Shown here one piece after another: positions 54,239 to 63,809 of a stretch of 64,000 bases of DNA (position 1 is the first letter of the stretch; each line of letters begins with the position of its first letter). The notes beneath the pieces were generated by a model. The model saw only the letters and a program-made list of their open reading frames with translations. It searched no databases and was not told the DNA's origin. Where the stretch lies: assembly GCA_964534275.1 (NCBI GenBank), contig CAZHQG010000017.1, positions 1 to 64,000 of the forward strand. The letters are read 5' to 3'. Origin of the DNA: HRBIN30 sp964534275. GTDB lineage: Bacteria; Desulfobacterota; Binatia; HRBIN30. The position numbers and the translations under genes were made by a program.

Positions 54239-56611
54239 ATGAGGAGAGACGTGGTTGGTACGAATGCTTGCGCCTGGGCGATCTTCGCTGTCTCCTTGTT
54301 GGCTCATCCGGCTTGGGCACAATCCGCCGATCTCGCTGTGGTCAAGACGGACGGTTCGACAACATCGGTGCCCGGAACGTCGATCACGTACACAATTCAG
54401 GTTACCAATCATGGTCCCGACCCTGTCATCGCGGCTCAGGTGTCCGATGTGTTTCCTGCGGCTTTGCAAGCTGTCACCTGGGTATGCTCACCGTCACTTG
54501 GTGCTAACTGCACCCCGGCCGGTAGCGGGAACATTGCGGATGCGGTGGATCTTCCCGTCGGTGGCGTTGTCACGTACACGGCAAGTGCCACGATCGACGC
54601 GGGGGCTACAGGTACACTCACGAACACTGCAAGCGTGGCCGTACCGCCGGGAGTCACGGATCCGAACGGCAGTAACAATAGCTCGACCGACGTAAATACA
54701 CTTACGCCCACTGCGGACTTGACGATCTCCAAGAGCGACGGCTCCACAACAGCGGTGCCTGGAACCTCGATCACCTACACGATTGTCGTGGCGAACTCAG
54801 GACCCAGCCATGTCACCGGGGCTACGGTCATCGACAACTTCCCCGCAGCGCTGCAAGGGATTACGTGGTCGTGCACGGCCACACCCGGTTCGTCGTGCAC
54901 GAGCAGCGGGACAGGAAACATTGCGGACTCTGTCAATATTCGTGCGAGCGGTTCTCTCACGTACACTGTGTTTGCCATAATCGATCCTGCTGCCACAGGG
55001 ACCTTGGCAAACACCGCACAGGTGCTCGTACCGGGTGGTGTGACGGACCCGGACCCCGGGTCGAACGCGAGCACGGATAGCGACACCCTCACCCCCGAAG
55101 CGGATCTCGGTGTGACAAAAACCAATGGTTATACCGTGGTCACGGCCGGCTTGGGAACGAACTACACGATCGTGATCACCAATTCGGGGCCGAGCGATGC
55201 GCCCGGTACGCTCGTAGAAGACTACTTTCCGCCAGAGCTGTCAGGCGTTTCCTGGACTTGTTCTCCGAGCGGTGGTGCCTCATGCACCCCCAGTGGCGCG
55301 GGAGACATTGTGGAGCTGGTCGATCTCCCAGTGGGGTCCAGTGTGACCATCCAGGTTTCTGCCACCGTGGACCCTTGTGCCGGTGGCAGCGTAGCGAACA
55401 CCGCTACGGTGACTCCAGATCCTGAAGTCGACGACCCCGACCTGAGCAACAACTCCAGTACAGACACCGATGGCATTCAGTCGGTGGCAGACTTAGTCGT
55501 GAGCGTGTCGGATTCTCCAGATCCTGTGTTGGTGTGCAACTTTCTCTCTTGGAAAATCACCGTTACGAACTTGGGTCCGTCGTGTGCAGACGACGTCGAA
55601 ATTTTGAACAGTCTACCTGCTGGGGTGGCTTTTGATGATGCTGATCCCGGCTGTGTAGACTCGCTGGGAACGCAGACGTGTTCTATTGGGTCGCTCGATC
55701 CGGGAGAGTCCGAGACCGTGACAATTACCGGTCTCGTAAGCCGCTCGCTCAAGGGAGCGGTAATTGTCGACCAAACATCGGTGTCGACTTCTACCACGGA
55801 CAGCAACTTGGCGAACAACGCCTTGGCGACAAGTACGGATGTAAAACCGCGGGATCCGTATGTGGTCGGTATGCACGTAACACCTGCCGTTTTGAGGCCG
55901 CCGGGAAAAACTGAGGCGTTTTATACTTTGGTGGTGTACAGCTTGTGTGATCCATCTGTAACGTCGTCCGGAGTGCTTGTGACGAGTCGTTTAGACACCG
56001 GGCTTTCACGAGGAGACGCAATGCCTGCTCCAACCAGCATTTCCGGTCAGAGCGCAACGTTTAACCTCGGATCGATGGAGGGTAGTGGGTCGGCAAAGTT
56101 GCTTATGCGGGCGCAGCTCAGACCGGAAGTCTCCCCCGGTGCCGCGCTGCCGCATATTATCCGGGTTGAGGACTCTGAGGGGCCGGGTGGAGAGGTTCGC
56201 GTCACCGTTCACGCTGGGCCGGAGCCAAGGTTTCGTCCGCTGGACGTTCGGCTGGCTAGCCGACGGTACGTGCTATCGGGTAGCACGTCGCTGTTGAGGA
56301 TCGTTTTGGACAACACCTCTGCGGCACCGCTGAGGGATGTCGATGTGGTACTAACCCTTCCCCAAGTCGTTACCTTCGTGAGTGCGACCCCTGAGCCTCA
56401 AACAATAGAGTTGTTTGTAGGGGGGAGTTCCGTTTCGTGGCGGCTTTCCGAACTTAAGCGGAAAGCAGTGATTCGTGCGAAGGTTGCAATGGATTCCGAC
56501 CTGCTGAACGGCGAAGTTGTAAATCTTCGCGTTGATGCCGCTGATTCCGAAGGCCATACCGCGACCAGAGTTCGTGATGCATTCATCAGGGTGCAAAAGG
56601 GTTTACCTTAG
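54239..56611 (+). CDS. Secreted DUF11-repeat surface protein
   Basis: A 790-residue exported protein. The signal peptide ends near AHPAWAQS. It carries at least four DUF11 repeats of about 120 residues. Each starts with (A)DLxVxKTDGSTT or similar, then a GTSITYTIxVxNxGP core, DxFPAALQ, and ends VTDPNGSNNSSTD. The repeats are Ig-like beta sandwiches common in bacterial surface proteins. A beta-rich C-terminal region with no recognised domain follows. Unlike the proteins at 29-42 kb it has no Thr/Pro linker and no sorting tail. It has no catalytic motif; a structural or adhesive role is likely. A start GAGACGG-type purine stretch precedes the ATG. Confidence 0.83.
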   Translation: MRRDVVGTNACAWAIFAVSLLAHPAWAQSADLAVVKTDGSTTSVPGTSITYTIQVTNHGPDPVIAAQVSDVFPAALQAVTWVCSPSLGANCTPAGSGNIADAVDLPVGGVVTYTASATIDAGATGTLTNTASVAVPPGVTDPNGSNNSSTDVNTLTPTADLTISKSDGSTTAVPGTSITYTIVVANSGPSHVTGATVIDNFPAALQGITWSCTATPGSSCTSSGTGNIADSVNIRASGSLTYTVFAIIDPAATGTLANTAQVLVPGGVTDPDPGSNASTDSDTLTPEADLGVTKTNGYTVVTAGLGTNYTIVITNSGPSDAPGTLVEDYFPPELSGVSWTCSPSGGASCTPSGAGDIVELVDLPVGSSVTIQVSATVDPCAGGSVANTATVTPDPEVDDPDLSNNSSTDTDGIQSVADLVVSVSDSPDPVLVCNFLSWKITVTNLGPSCADDVEILNSLPAGVAFDDADPGCVDSLGTQTCSIGSLDPGESETVTITGLVSRSLKGAVIVDQTSVSTSTTDSNLANNALATSTDVKPRDPYVVGMHVTPAVLRPPGKTEAFYTLVVYSLCDPSVTSSGVLVTSRLDTGLSRGDAMPAPTSISGQSATFNLGSMEGSGSAKLLMRAQLRPEVSPGAALPHIIRVEDSEGPGGEVRVTVHAGPEPRFRPLDVRLASRRYVLSGSTSLLRIVLDNTSAAPLRDVDVVLTLPQVVTFVSATPEPQTIELFVGGSSVSWRLSELKRKAVIRAKVAMDSDLLNGEVVNLRVDAADSEGHTATRVRDAFIRVQKGLP

Positions 56612-56811
56612 CCTCCCTGCGCGCCGTATGAGTGCCACCTATAAAGCTCGGCACCTCCAGTTTGGGCTACAACACGAGTTGGCCAGTTTGTCTTGAAACT
56701 GCTTGGCGCCGGGACCGCTGTGTAGTAGGTGGGTGCCGCCTCGGTTACAGGAGAGTGGCGGAACGTTAGCGATTTGCCACCAGAGGCGTGGGTGGATAAA
56801 GTTGACCGGCG

Positions 56812-58284
56812 ATGGGCGTGGGAGAAAGCCAAAACGTTGCGGTTCCGGTCGACGCGCGAGAATTTTTTTTCGAGCAACTCGGTATCCAGGAGCGCTGGCT
56901 CGAAGAAAACGTGGGCCGCGCGTTGTGCCGGCGGGCGGACGATGCAGACTTGTACTTCGAACACCGGACCATCGAGTCCGTTAGCCTAGAAGATGGTTTG
57001 GTAAAGACCGCCACCCGGCACGTACAGCAAGGAGTCGGCGCTCGCGTCGTGGTAGGCGATCGTGTTGGTTACGCACACACCGACGACGTGAGCTTTGAAA
57101 GCGTGTGCTTGGCAAGCCGTGCTGCCGAGTACATCGCGCTGGAAAGCGGCGAATCGCGCTCGATCGCTGTTCGCGTGGAACGACCTCCGCACCAGTTGTA
57201 TCGGTTGAAAGAACCACCCATCGTGGTGCCCCCACAGGAAAAAGTCCACCTGCTTTCTCGAGTGGACGAAGTGGCACGTGGCTTTGACCAGCGCATCCGC
57301 AACGTGTTGGCGAGCATCGTGGTCGAACACAAGGTTATTTTGATTGCTAGGGCAGACGGCCTGGTTGTAGGTGACGTTCAACCTCTGTTGCGCATGCAGG
57401 TGACGTGCATTGCTGAAGACCGCGGCAGCCGGCAGCAAGGAAGCTTTGGCGGAGGCGGGCGCGTCGAGTTCGCGTTCCTGACCGAGGGCGATCGGTACTT
57501 GACCTATGCTCGCAAAGCGGCGGAACAAGCGGTCCGGAATTTGAGCGCAACCGATGCTCCGGCTGGTGAAATGGTGGTCGTGTTGGGGCCGGGCTGGCCA
57601 GGGATCTTACTACACGAGGCTGTTGGTCACGGTCTGGAAGGCGACTTCAATCGCAAGGGTGTGTCTGCGTTTGCAGGGCGTTTGGGCGAGGTTGTTGCCT
57701 CGCCGGCGTGCACGGTCGTTGACGATGGTACGATCCCGAATCGTCGGGGCTCGCTGAACGTGGACGACGAAGGGACGCCGACGTCACGCACGGTCTTGAT
57801 CGAAAACGGGGTGTTGAGAGGCTACTTGCAGGACCGTTTGAATGCGCGGTTGATGGGCATGAGACCCACAGGGAACGGCCGGCGCGAATCCTTTGCCCAC
57901 ATGCCTCTGCCACGCATGACAAATACGTTCTTGCTGCCTGGTGAATACACTCCGGAAGAGATCATCCGCTCTGTGCAGCGGGGACTGTATGCAGCGTATT
58001 TTGGCGGGGGCCAGGTGGACATCACCAGTGGGAAGTTCGTGTTTTCCGCAAGCGAAGCGTTTCTCATCGAAGATGGACGCCTCACCCGGCCAGTCAAGGG
58101 GGCAACGCTCATCGGCCACGGCCCCGAAGTGCTGAAGCGGGTGACCATGGTTGGGAACGACCTGCAGTTGGATGAAGGGATCGGCACCTGCGGGAAAGAT
58201 GGACAGTCGGTGCCCGTCGGGGTGGGGCTACCGACTGTGAGAGTCGACGGACTGACCGTGGGTGGAACCCGCCCAGCAAGTTGA
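56812..58284 (+). CDS. tldD: TldD-type metalloprotease subunit
   Basis: A 490-residue TldD/PmbA-family protein. The motif LLHEAVGHGLEGD near residue 268 supplies the HExxxH zinc site of TldD. Other family features are DDGTIPNRRGSLNVDDEG, RMTNTFLLPG and FGGGQVDITSGKFVF. The heterodimer with PmbA/TldE digests unfolded peptides and matures microcin B17-type products in E. coli. The partner gene follows 10 bases downstream, matching this. The ATG at 56812 has no clear ribosome site, so a slightly later start is possible. No RiPP precursor is obvious next to it. Confidence 0.93.
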   Translation: MGVGESQNVAVPVDAREFFFEQLGIQERWLEENVGRALCRRADDADLYFEHRTIESVSLEDGLVKTATRHVQQGVGARVVVGDRVGYAHTDDVSFESVCLASRAAEYIALESGESRSIAVRVERPPHQLYRLKEPPIVVPPQEKVHLLSRVDEVARGFDQRIRNVLASIVVEHKVILIARADGLVVGDVQPLLRMQVTCIAEDRGSRQQGSFGGGGRVEFAFLTEGDRYLTYARKAAEQAVRNLSATDAPAGEMVVVLGPGWPGILLHEAVGHGLEGDFNRKGVSAFAGRLGEVVASPACTVVDDGTIPNRRGSLNVDDEGTPTSRTVLIENGVLRGYLQDRLNARLMGMRPTGNGRRESFAHMPLPRMTNTFLLPGEYTPEEIIRSVQRGLYAAYFGGGQVDITSGKFVFSASEAFLIEDGRLTRPVKGATLIGHGPEVLKRVTMVGNDLQLDEGIGTCGKDGQSVPVGVGLPTVRVDGLTVGGTRPAS

Positions 58285-58294
58285 GAGCGACGTG

Positions 58295-59641
58295 ATGCTG
58301 CTACCCGAAATTGCCGAGTCCGTGCTTGCTGCAGCGAAATCCGCCGGCGCGACTGCGGCCGATGCAGTGGTCGTGAAAGGGCGACGACTGGAGGTTGGCG
58401 TGCGCTGCGGTCGGCTCGAGAAAATCTCCCAGGCGGAGGAAGCCAGCCTAGGGCTGAGGGTGTTCGTTGGCAGCCAAAGTGCGGTGGCCTCGACATCGGA
58501 TTTACGCCGGGAGAACCTGCAAGAGTTCGCCCGGGCCGCGTACGAACTCGCGCGGATGGTTGCCGCGGACAGTTACGCGGGCTTGCCCCCTTTGGAACAA
58601 CTCGCCCAGGACATTCCCGACCTCGAACTTTATGACCCGGAGGTGGCCAACGTCGATCCGCAACGCGCTCAGGAACTCGCGTTACGTGCGGAAGCGAGCG
58701 CAATGGACACAGACTCGCGGATCGTGAACTCGGAAGGTGCGGAGTGCACGGCACACACGTCAGACGTGTGGTACGCATCGACCGCGGGTTTTTCCGCCGG
58801 CTACCAAGATTCGGCCATCTCGGTGTCGGTCGTGCCCGTGGGCAGAGACTCTGCCGGGATGCAACGTGACTATTGGTATTCGTCGGCCCGCCATTTAGCG
58901 TTGCTGGAACCACCGGAACGAATTGGGCGAACCGCGGCTGAACGCACCTTGCGTCGCTTGAATGCAAGGCCGGTGCGCACGTGCGAGGTACCGGTGGTGT
59001 TCGACCCGGAAACCGCTGCAAGTTTGTTGCGCCACCTCGCAAGTGCTGTGGTCGGCCAATCGATTTATCGCGGAGCTTCGTTTTTAGCCGGGCGCTTGGG
59101 AGACGTGATTGCCCCGCACTTTGTGACCGTCGTGGATGATGGTCGCTTGCTCAGGGGCCTGGGTTCGAAGCCTTTCGACGCGGAAGGAGTGGCAACTCGA
59201 CGGACCATGGTGGTCGACTCCGGAGTTTTGCGCTCGTACCTACTGGACGCTTACAGTGCGCGTCGCTTGGGGCTGCAGAGCACCGGGAATGCTAGTCGCT
59301 CGGTAGGCTCCAACCCTTTTGCTTCCCCGACAAATTTTGTGTTGCAAGCGGGCACCACTTCGCCTGAAGAGATCGTGCGCTCTTTAAAGCAGGGGCTTTA
59401 CGTCACGGAGCTCATCGGTTTCGGGGTCAATTTGACCAGCGGCGATTACTCGCGCGGCGCGGCGGGTCTCTGGATCGAGAACGGTGAGTTCGCTTTCCCC
59501 GTTCAAGAAGTCACCGTGGCAGGAAATTTATTGGAGATGTTCGCGAGCATCGAGGCAGTCGGGAGCGATCTCGTATGCCGACGTAGCATCGCTAGCCCCA
59601 CCGTACTGATCGGTCGACTCACAGTTGCTGGACGAGGTTAA
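58295..59641 (+). CDS. pmbA: PmbA/TldE metalloprotease partner
   Basis: A 448-residue PmbA/TldE protein. It lacks the HExxxH motif of TldD, as expected for the non-catalytic half. It has the family segments VKGRRLEVGVRCGRLE, YWYSSARHLALL, VVDDGRLLRGLGSKPFDAEG, GNASRS and TTSPEEIVRSLKQGLYV. The start at 58295 lies ten bases after the tldD stop, favoured over a GTG at 58262 within tldD. The two products form a cylindrical heterodimer or oligomer in E. coli that feeds unfolded peptides to the TldD active site. Confidence 0.92.
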   Translation: MLLPEIAESVLAAAKSAGATAADAVVVKGRRLEVGVRCGRLEKISQAEEASLGLRVFVGSQSAVASTSDLRRENLQEFARAAYELARMVAADSYAGLPPLEQLAQDIPDLELYDPEVANVDPQRAQELALRAEASAMDTDSRIVNSEGAECTAHTSDVWYASTAGFSAGYQDSAISVSVVPVGRDSAGMQRDYWYSSARHLALLEPPERIGRTAAERTLRRLNARPVRTCEVPVVFDPETAASLLRHLASAVVGQSIYRGASFLAGRLGDVIAPHFVTVVDDGRLLRGLGSKPFDAEGVATRRTMVVDSGVLRSYLLDAYSARRLGLQSTGNASRSVGSNPFASPTNFVLQAGTTSPEEIVRSLKQGLYVTELIGFGVNLTSGDYSRGAAGLWIENGEFAFPVQEVTVAGNLLEMFASIEAVGSDLVCRRSIASPTVLIGRLTVAGRG

Positions 59642-59659
59642 TTTGACAGAGGTAGTCGG

Positions 59660-60307
59660 ATGTCCTGCCGGCGGGGTTGCTGGGTGGTTGTCGGGGTGGT
59701 GTTGTTTGGAGGATGTGCGTGGTTTCGGAGTCGACCGATCGAGCCGCGCATCGGAGCTACGCAAGTGGGTGTTGCCTCCTGGTACGGTCCCGGCTTTCAT
59801 GGCAACCCAACCGCGAGCGGCGAAGTATATGATCAGTACGAGCTAACCGCTGCGCACCCCACACTGCCGCTGGGAACCCGTGTGTTGGTGACGAATCTAG
59901 AGAACGGTCGCCAAGTGGAAGTGCGGATCAATGATCGCGGCCCCTTCGTGAAGGGCCGAGTGCTCGATCTTTCGTACGCAGCCGGACGGAGCTTGGGCAT
60001 GACTGGGACGGGTACGGCGAGGGTCCGGCTGGAAGTTCTCGGCTTCGATGCGCCTCGCCGATTAGATGGCGCGTACACAATTCAGCTCGGGTCGTTTGTC
60101 GCTCGTCGCGATGCGGAGCGGCTACGCCGTGCCTTGATTGGCCGTTTCTCCACGGCGTACGTGCAAGCGTGGCGGGCGAACGGCGCAACTTATTACCGCG
60201 TTCGAGTTGGCCGATTCCGGCACCACCAGGAGGCAGTGCAACATGCACGGCAACTCGGCCGCTTGGGGTTGACGCCAATCGTGATCGCCACAGAGGAAGC
60301 CCGTTGA
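59660..60307 (+). CDS. rlpA: RlpA-like septal ring lytic transglycosylase with SPOR domain
   Basis: A 215-residue lipoprotein (lipobox LFGGC). Residues 35-125 form the double-psi beta-barrel: GVASWYGPGFHGNPTASGE, TLPLGTRVLVTNLENG, VRINDRGPFVKGRVLDLS. Residues 140-210 form a SPOR domain (YTIQLGSFVARRDAERLRRAL), which binds denuded septal peptidoglycan. The enzyme cleaves naked glycan strands at the division septum. It follows pmbA by 18 bases and overlaps the next gene as TTGA, so an operon is likely. Confidence 0.92.
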   Translation: MSCRRGCWVVVGVVLFGGCAWFRSRPIEPRIGATQVGVASWYGPGFHGNPTASGEVYDQYELTAAHPTLPLGTRVLVTNLENGRQVEVRINDRGPFVKGRVLDLSYAAGRSLGMTGTGTARVRLEVLGFDAPRRLDGAYTIQLGSFVARRDAERLRRALIGRFSTAYVQAWRANGATYYRVRVGRFRHHQEAVQHARQLGRLGLTPIVIATEEAR

Positions 60308-60933
60308 CTCTAGCCGCGCGACGCTGGCTGCCAGCAATCGAAGCCGTGGGTCTGCTGTTGATTGCGCTGCCCACCGCCCTGTGGTCGCGCACCTCTGCGG
60401 TCTGGCTGCTGCTGCCAGCCGCCTATCTGGCACTAGCAAAGCGTGACTTGGAGGGTTATGGGCTCACGCTGCGGGGCGTACCGGGCTGGCGTTTTCATGC
60501 AGCGTTGCTCGCTTTTGTGTTTGGTCCTTATGTGGCGGGGCATTACCTCTACGGTACGTGGCTTCTAGGAATGCAGTTCGCTTGGAGCCTCCCCGAAAAC
60601 TTTTTCGCATTGGCTCTGGATCATTTACTTGGTGTGGGCCTCGCGGAAGAATTCTTCTTTCGAGCATACATGCAAACGCAGTTCGATCGAGTTTGGGCAC
60701 CGAGATGGAGTTTGCTTGGTACTCGAGTGGGTCCGGGATTCATCCTTGCAAACACGCTTTTCGCCGCATGCCACGTCTTTCATGGAGGGCCGGTCCGCCT
60801 CGTCGTTTTCTTTCCCGGCCTCCTCTATGGGTGGCTTTGGGCGCGAACAGGATCGGTGTTCGTACCGGCGTTTTACCATGGATTGAGCAACATCCTCATG
60901 GCCGTGATGCTTGCCTCGCTCTCAGGGCCGTGA
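60304..60933 (+). CDS. CPBP-family glutamic intramembrane protease-like protein
   Basis: A 209-residue multispanning membrane protein. The active-site motifs EEFFFRAY (EExxxR), FAACHVFHGG (FxxxH) and YHGLSNIL (HxxxN) match the CPBP/CAAX-protease (Rce1-like) family. I choose TTG at 60304, overlapping the rlpA stop as TTGA; the frame continues upstream without homology. Bacterial members include sorting-signal proteases and bacteriocin immunity proteins. In this window it might act on membrane-anchored tails, but there is no evidence for a particular substrate. Confidence 0.83.
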   Translation: MTLAARRWLPAIEAVGLLLIALPTALWSRTSAVWLLLPAAYLALAKRDLEGYGLTLRGVPGWRFHAALLAFVFGPYVAGHYLYGTWLLGMQFAWSLPENFFALALDHLLGVGLAEEFFFRAYMQTQFDRVWAPRWSLLGTRVGPGFILANTLFAACHVFHGGPVRLVVFFPGLLYGWLWARTGSVFVPAFYHGLSNILMAVMLASLSGP

Positions 60934-60947
60934 TTCTTTTGACAGTT

Positions 60948-60968
60948 GCATGCCGCAAAGCGGCATGC
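60948..60968. terminator. Perfect 9-bp hairpin after the CPBP gene
   Basis: GCATGCCGC-AAA-GCGGCATGC lies 15 bases past the CPBP stop. The stem is GC-rich and exact with a 3-base loop. No T tract follows. Good terminator candidate for the tldD-pmbA-rlpA-CPBP run. Confidence 0.55.
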
Positions 60969-61158
60969 TGCCGTATCACGGCGCCCGCAGTGCCGCATTT
61001 GGGCACCACAGTGTTGTAGAGTTGACGATCTTGCTCCAGCTCGCCGCTACGCAAATGGCAAAGAACGTCCATTGCGCTGTTGGTTCAGGAACAGGGAGCG
61101 CGAGTAAACGCTGGCCCGAAGCTTGCAGCGCAAGTGCCCACATTCCGAGGTGATCGAG

Positions 61159-62274
61159 ATGCCGATGGATATCACGCAACTGCTGACCTTTGCGCATCGT
61201 GAGGGCGCGTCGGACGTGCATTTGTCCTCAGGCGAACCGCCAATGGTGCGGATTCACGGTGACATGAAGCGAATAGAGCATCCGCCCCTCACAGCGGACG
61301 AAGTGCACCGGATGGTCTTCGACATCATGAACGACGCCACCCGAAAGCAGTTCCAGGAAACCAACGATGTGGACTTCTCGTTCGAGCTTGGCGACGTGGC
61401 GCGGTTTCGCGTAAACGTGTTCCGTACCCGGAAGGGGGAGGCAGCGGTTTTCCGCACCATCCCCACGAAGGTGATGACCATCGACGAACTTGGGCTACCT
61501 CCGGTGATCAAGGAGATTTGCAAAAAGGAAAAAGGCCTAGTGCTCGTTACAGGCCCGACCGGGTCCGGTAAGTCGACCACGTTGGCCGCCATGATCGACT
61601 ACATCAACGAGACCTACGAGGGGCATATTCTGACCATCGAGGATCCAATCGAATTCGTGCACCGATCGAAAAAGTGCTTGGTGAACCAGAGGGAGGTGGG
61701 CCCGCATACCATGTCCTTCAACGCGGCGTTGCGTGGTGCGCTCCGCGAAGATCCGGACGTGATCCTCGTGGGCGAAATGCGCGACCTGGAAACGATTTCT
61801 CTCGCCCTAACGGCGGCAGAAACGGGACATTTGGTGTTTGCGACGGTGCACACTTCGAGTGCCCCGAAAACCGTCGACCGAATCATCGACGTTTTTCCGG
61901 CAGCGCAACAAGGCCAGATTCGGGCGATGTTTGCCGAGTCGATCCAAGCAATCATCACGCAAACGCTGGTGAAGAAACGGGCTGGTGGCCGGATCGCGGC
62001 GTTGGAAATTCTGATTGGCACGCCCGCGGTTCGGAACCTGATTCGCGAGAACAAGATTCACCAGTTGCCATCGGCGCTGCAAACGGGCCAAGCATGGGGC
62101 ATGCAAACCCTCGACATGGCTCTACTCGACCTGGTCGCGAGAGGGCTGGTGACGAAGGAAGAAGCGCAGTCGCGCACGCTGACACCAAACTTGTTCGGCC
62201 CCGACAATGCGGGACGGGCCGAAGGACGCCCAGTGAGTACTGCGAAACCCACGCGGCCGTTTTTGGGACGCTAA
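61159..62274 (+). CDS. pilT: Type IV pilus retraction ATPase PilT
   Basis: A 371-residue ATPase. Walker A GPTGSGKST, the Asp box (LTIEDPIEFVH), and the Walker B/His-box region GEMRDLETI and FATVHTSSAPKTVDRIIDVFP are present. It carries the retraction signature VRNLIRENKIHQ near residue 290, typical of PilT. It powers pilus depolymerisation and twitching. The ATG at 61159, preceded by AGGTGA, is preferred over an upstream ATG at 61123. A second family member follows 20 bases downstream. No pilus structural genes are in the window. Confidence 0.94.
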   Translation: MPMDITQLLTFAHREGASDVHLSSGEPPMVRIHGDMKRIEHPPLTADEVHRMVFDIMNDATRKQFQETNDVDFSFELGDVARFRVNVFRTRKGEAAVFRTIPTKVMTIDELGLPPVIKEICKKEKGLVLVTGPTGSGKSTTLAAMIDYINETYEGHILTIEDPIEFVHRSKKCLVNQREVGPHTMSFNAALRGALREDPDVILVGEMRDLETISLALTAAETGHLVFATVHTSSAPKTVDRIIDVFPAAQQGQIRAMFAESIQAIITQTLVKKRAGGRIAALEILIGTPAVRNLIRENKIHQLPSALQTGQAWGMQTLDMALLDLVARGLVTKEEAQSRTLTPNLFGPDNAGRAEGRPVSTAKPTRPFLGR

Positions 62275-62294
62275 TTGCCCGGTGAGAGAAGGCG

Positions 62295-63458
62295 ATGCCG
62301 GATATTCGCGAGTTGCTTTCAGAAATGGTGATTCGCAATGCCTCTGATTTGTACCTGACTGCAGACAGCCCGCCTGTCTTCCGCGTCGAAGGATTCAATC
62401 AGCCGTATGGTTCCACCCCGTTGACCCCGAAAGACGTGGAACTTTTAGCGAACTCGTTGATGAGCGAGCGGCAGCGGGCGCAGTTCGAAGAAAAACTCGA
62501 AATGAACCTTGCCATCGCCTCGGAGCGCTTGGGAAGGTTTCGCATCAACGTGTATCGCCAGCGGGGTGTCGTGGGGGTGGTGATCCGGCAGATCAAAACG
62601 CGAATCCCAACGCTCGATGAGCTCGGGCTACCGCCAGTGTTGAAGGACATCGCAATGAGCCGCCGTGGGCTCGTACTAGTCACTGGCGCGACCGGTTCCG
62701 GGAAGTCGACCACCTTGGCGGCAATGATCGACTACCGGAACGAAAATTCGACAGGCCACATCTTGACCATCGAGGATCCGATCGAGTTCATCCATTCCCA
62801 TAAAAAGTGCATTGTGAGTCAGCGCGAGGTGGGGTTCGATACGGTCTCGTTCAACGAAGCGCTGCGCAACACGCTCCGGCAGGCTCCCGACGTAATTTTG
62901 ATTGGCGAAGTGCGCGACGCTGAAACCATGGAGGCGGCCATCACGTTCTCGGAGACAGGCCACTTGTGTCTCGCCACCCTCCACTCGAACAATGCCAATC
63001 AGGCCATCGAACGCGTGATGAATTTCTTCCCAGCTTCGCGCCACCCGGAGATTTTCTTGCAACTCTCGCTGAACTTAAGGGGAATCATTTCCCAACGGCT
63101 CGTCCCCGGAGTCGACGGGAAGCGGGTCGCCGCGTTGGAAATCCTCATCGACACGCCGTACGTGAAAGAACTCATCAAACGAGGCGAGGTCGACAAGCTC
63201 AAGGAAGCCATGGAAAACAGCACTCAGGAGGGCGGCCAAACGTTCGATCAGGCGTTGTTCGACCTCTACGCCCAGGGCCGAATCAGCGAGGAACAGGCCC
63301 TGGCGAACGCTGACAGTGCCAACAACTTACGCATCCGCATCAAACAGTTGGAAATCGCGCGCAAACATCCGGTGCAAAGGAAAACGGCCGTGCTGGCGGA
63401 CACCACTGGGTTGCGCATCGAGGGGAGGGATCCGTCTAGTGGTCCGCGCAAGCTTTAA
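62295..63458 (+). CDS. pilU: PilU-like twitching motility ATPase
   Basis: A 387-residue ATPase of the PilT/PilU family. Walker A GATGSGKST, TIEDPIEFIHSH, GEVRDAETMEAAITFSETGH and LATLHSNNANQAIERVMNFFP are present. The C-terminal motif EGGQTFDQALFDLYAQGRIS is typical of PilU. In other bacteria PilU helps PilT retract pili and needs PilT to act. It forms a tandem pair with PilT, a common arrangement. The C-terminal extension after residue 350 is poorly conserved. Confidence 0.9.
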   Translation: MPDIRELLSEMVIRNASDLYLTADSPPVFRVEGFNQPYGSTPLTPKDVELLANSLMSERQRAQFEEKLEMNLAIASERLGRFRINVYRQRGVVGVVIRQIKTRIPTLDELGLPPVLKDIAMSRRGLVLVTGATGSGKSTTLAAMIDYRNENSTGHILTIEDPIEFIHSHKKCIVSQREVGFDTVSFNEALRNTLRQAPDVILIGEVRDAETMEAAITFSETGHLCLATLHSNNANQAIERVMNFFPASRHPEIFLQLSLNLRGIISQRLVPGVDGKRVAALEILIDTPYVKELIKRGEVDKLKEAMENSTQEGGQTFDQALFDLYAQGRISEEQALANADSANNLRIRIKQLEIARKHPVQRKTAVLADTTGLRIEGRDPSSGPRKL

Positions 63459-63490
63459 AAAGCTCGTCGATCTTGGGGGCTGAAGGGGGG

Positions 63491-63513
63491 CCACCACTCG
63501 ACTCGGGTGGTGG
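63491..63513. terminator. Inverted repeat after pilU, possible terminator
   Basis: CCACCAC at 63491-63497 and GTGGTGG at 63507-63513 form a 7-bp stem with a 9-base loop about 30 bases past the pilU stop. Confidence 0.4.
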
Positions 63514-63523
63514 GGACCGGGTA

Positions 63524-63554
63524 CGGAACCTTGCTCCGGGGCGGTAAGGTTCCG
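63524..63554. terminator. Second inverted repeat after pilU
   Basis: CGGAACCTT (63524-63532) and AAGGTTCCG (63546-63554) form a perfect 9-bp stem with a 13-base loop. With the previous hairpin it could stop transcription from either side of the convergent genes. Confidence 0.45.
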
Positions 63555-63809
63555 GCCCGGCCCAACCGAAGCGGTAACGAGCACGGGGCGCGTTGCCCGA
63601 ACACACTCAGAGGCCGCGCCACATGCCCTTTCGGGGTCGTAAGTGTGCGGTGATCCTCCACGTGCTGCCCGCATTCCAAGCTCGAATGGACCCGAGTCGC
63701 AGCAGGCTTTTCCTAGTCCACGGAACCTCATCGCGCGGTTTGCGGGTAGCTGCGGGGTTGAGCTTTGTAGTCCATGTGTTGGGGTGCAGACTCCCGCGAC
63801 ACCAGGGCT

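Larger units (their letters stand above)
63459..63809. other. Convergent intergenic region between pilU and cutA
   Basis: About 350 bases between convergent genes. It contains the two inverted repeats listed separately. I examined it for tRNA and tmRNA features and found none. Small open frames lack any recognisable product. Confidence 0.4.

Noticed and set aside
63459..63809. tRNA or tmRNA gene in the pilU-cutA gap
   Set aside because: No T-loop-like TTCGAATCC or acceptor stem pairing could be found on either strand.
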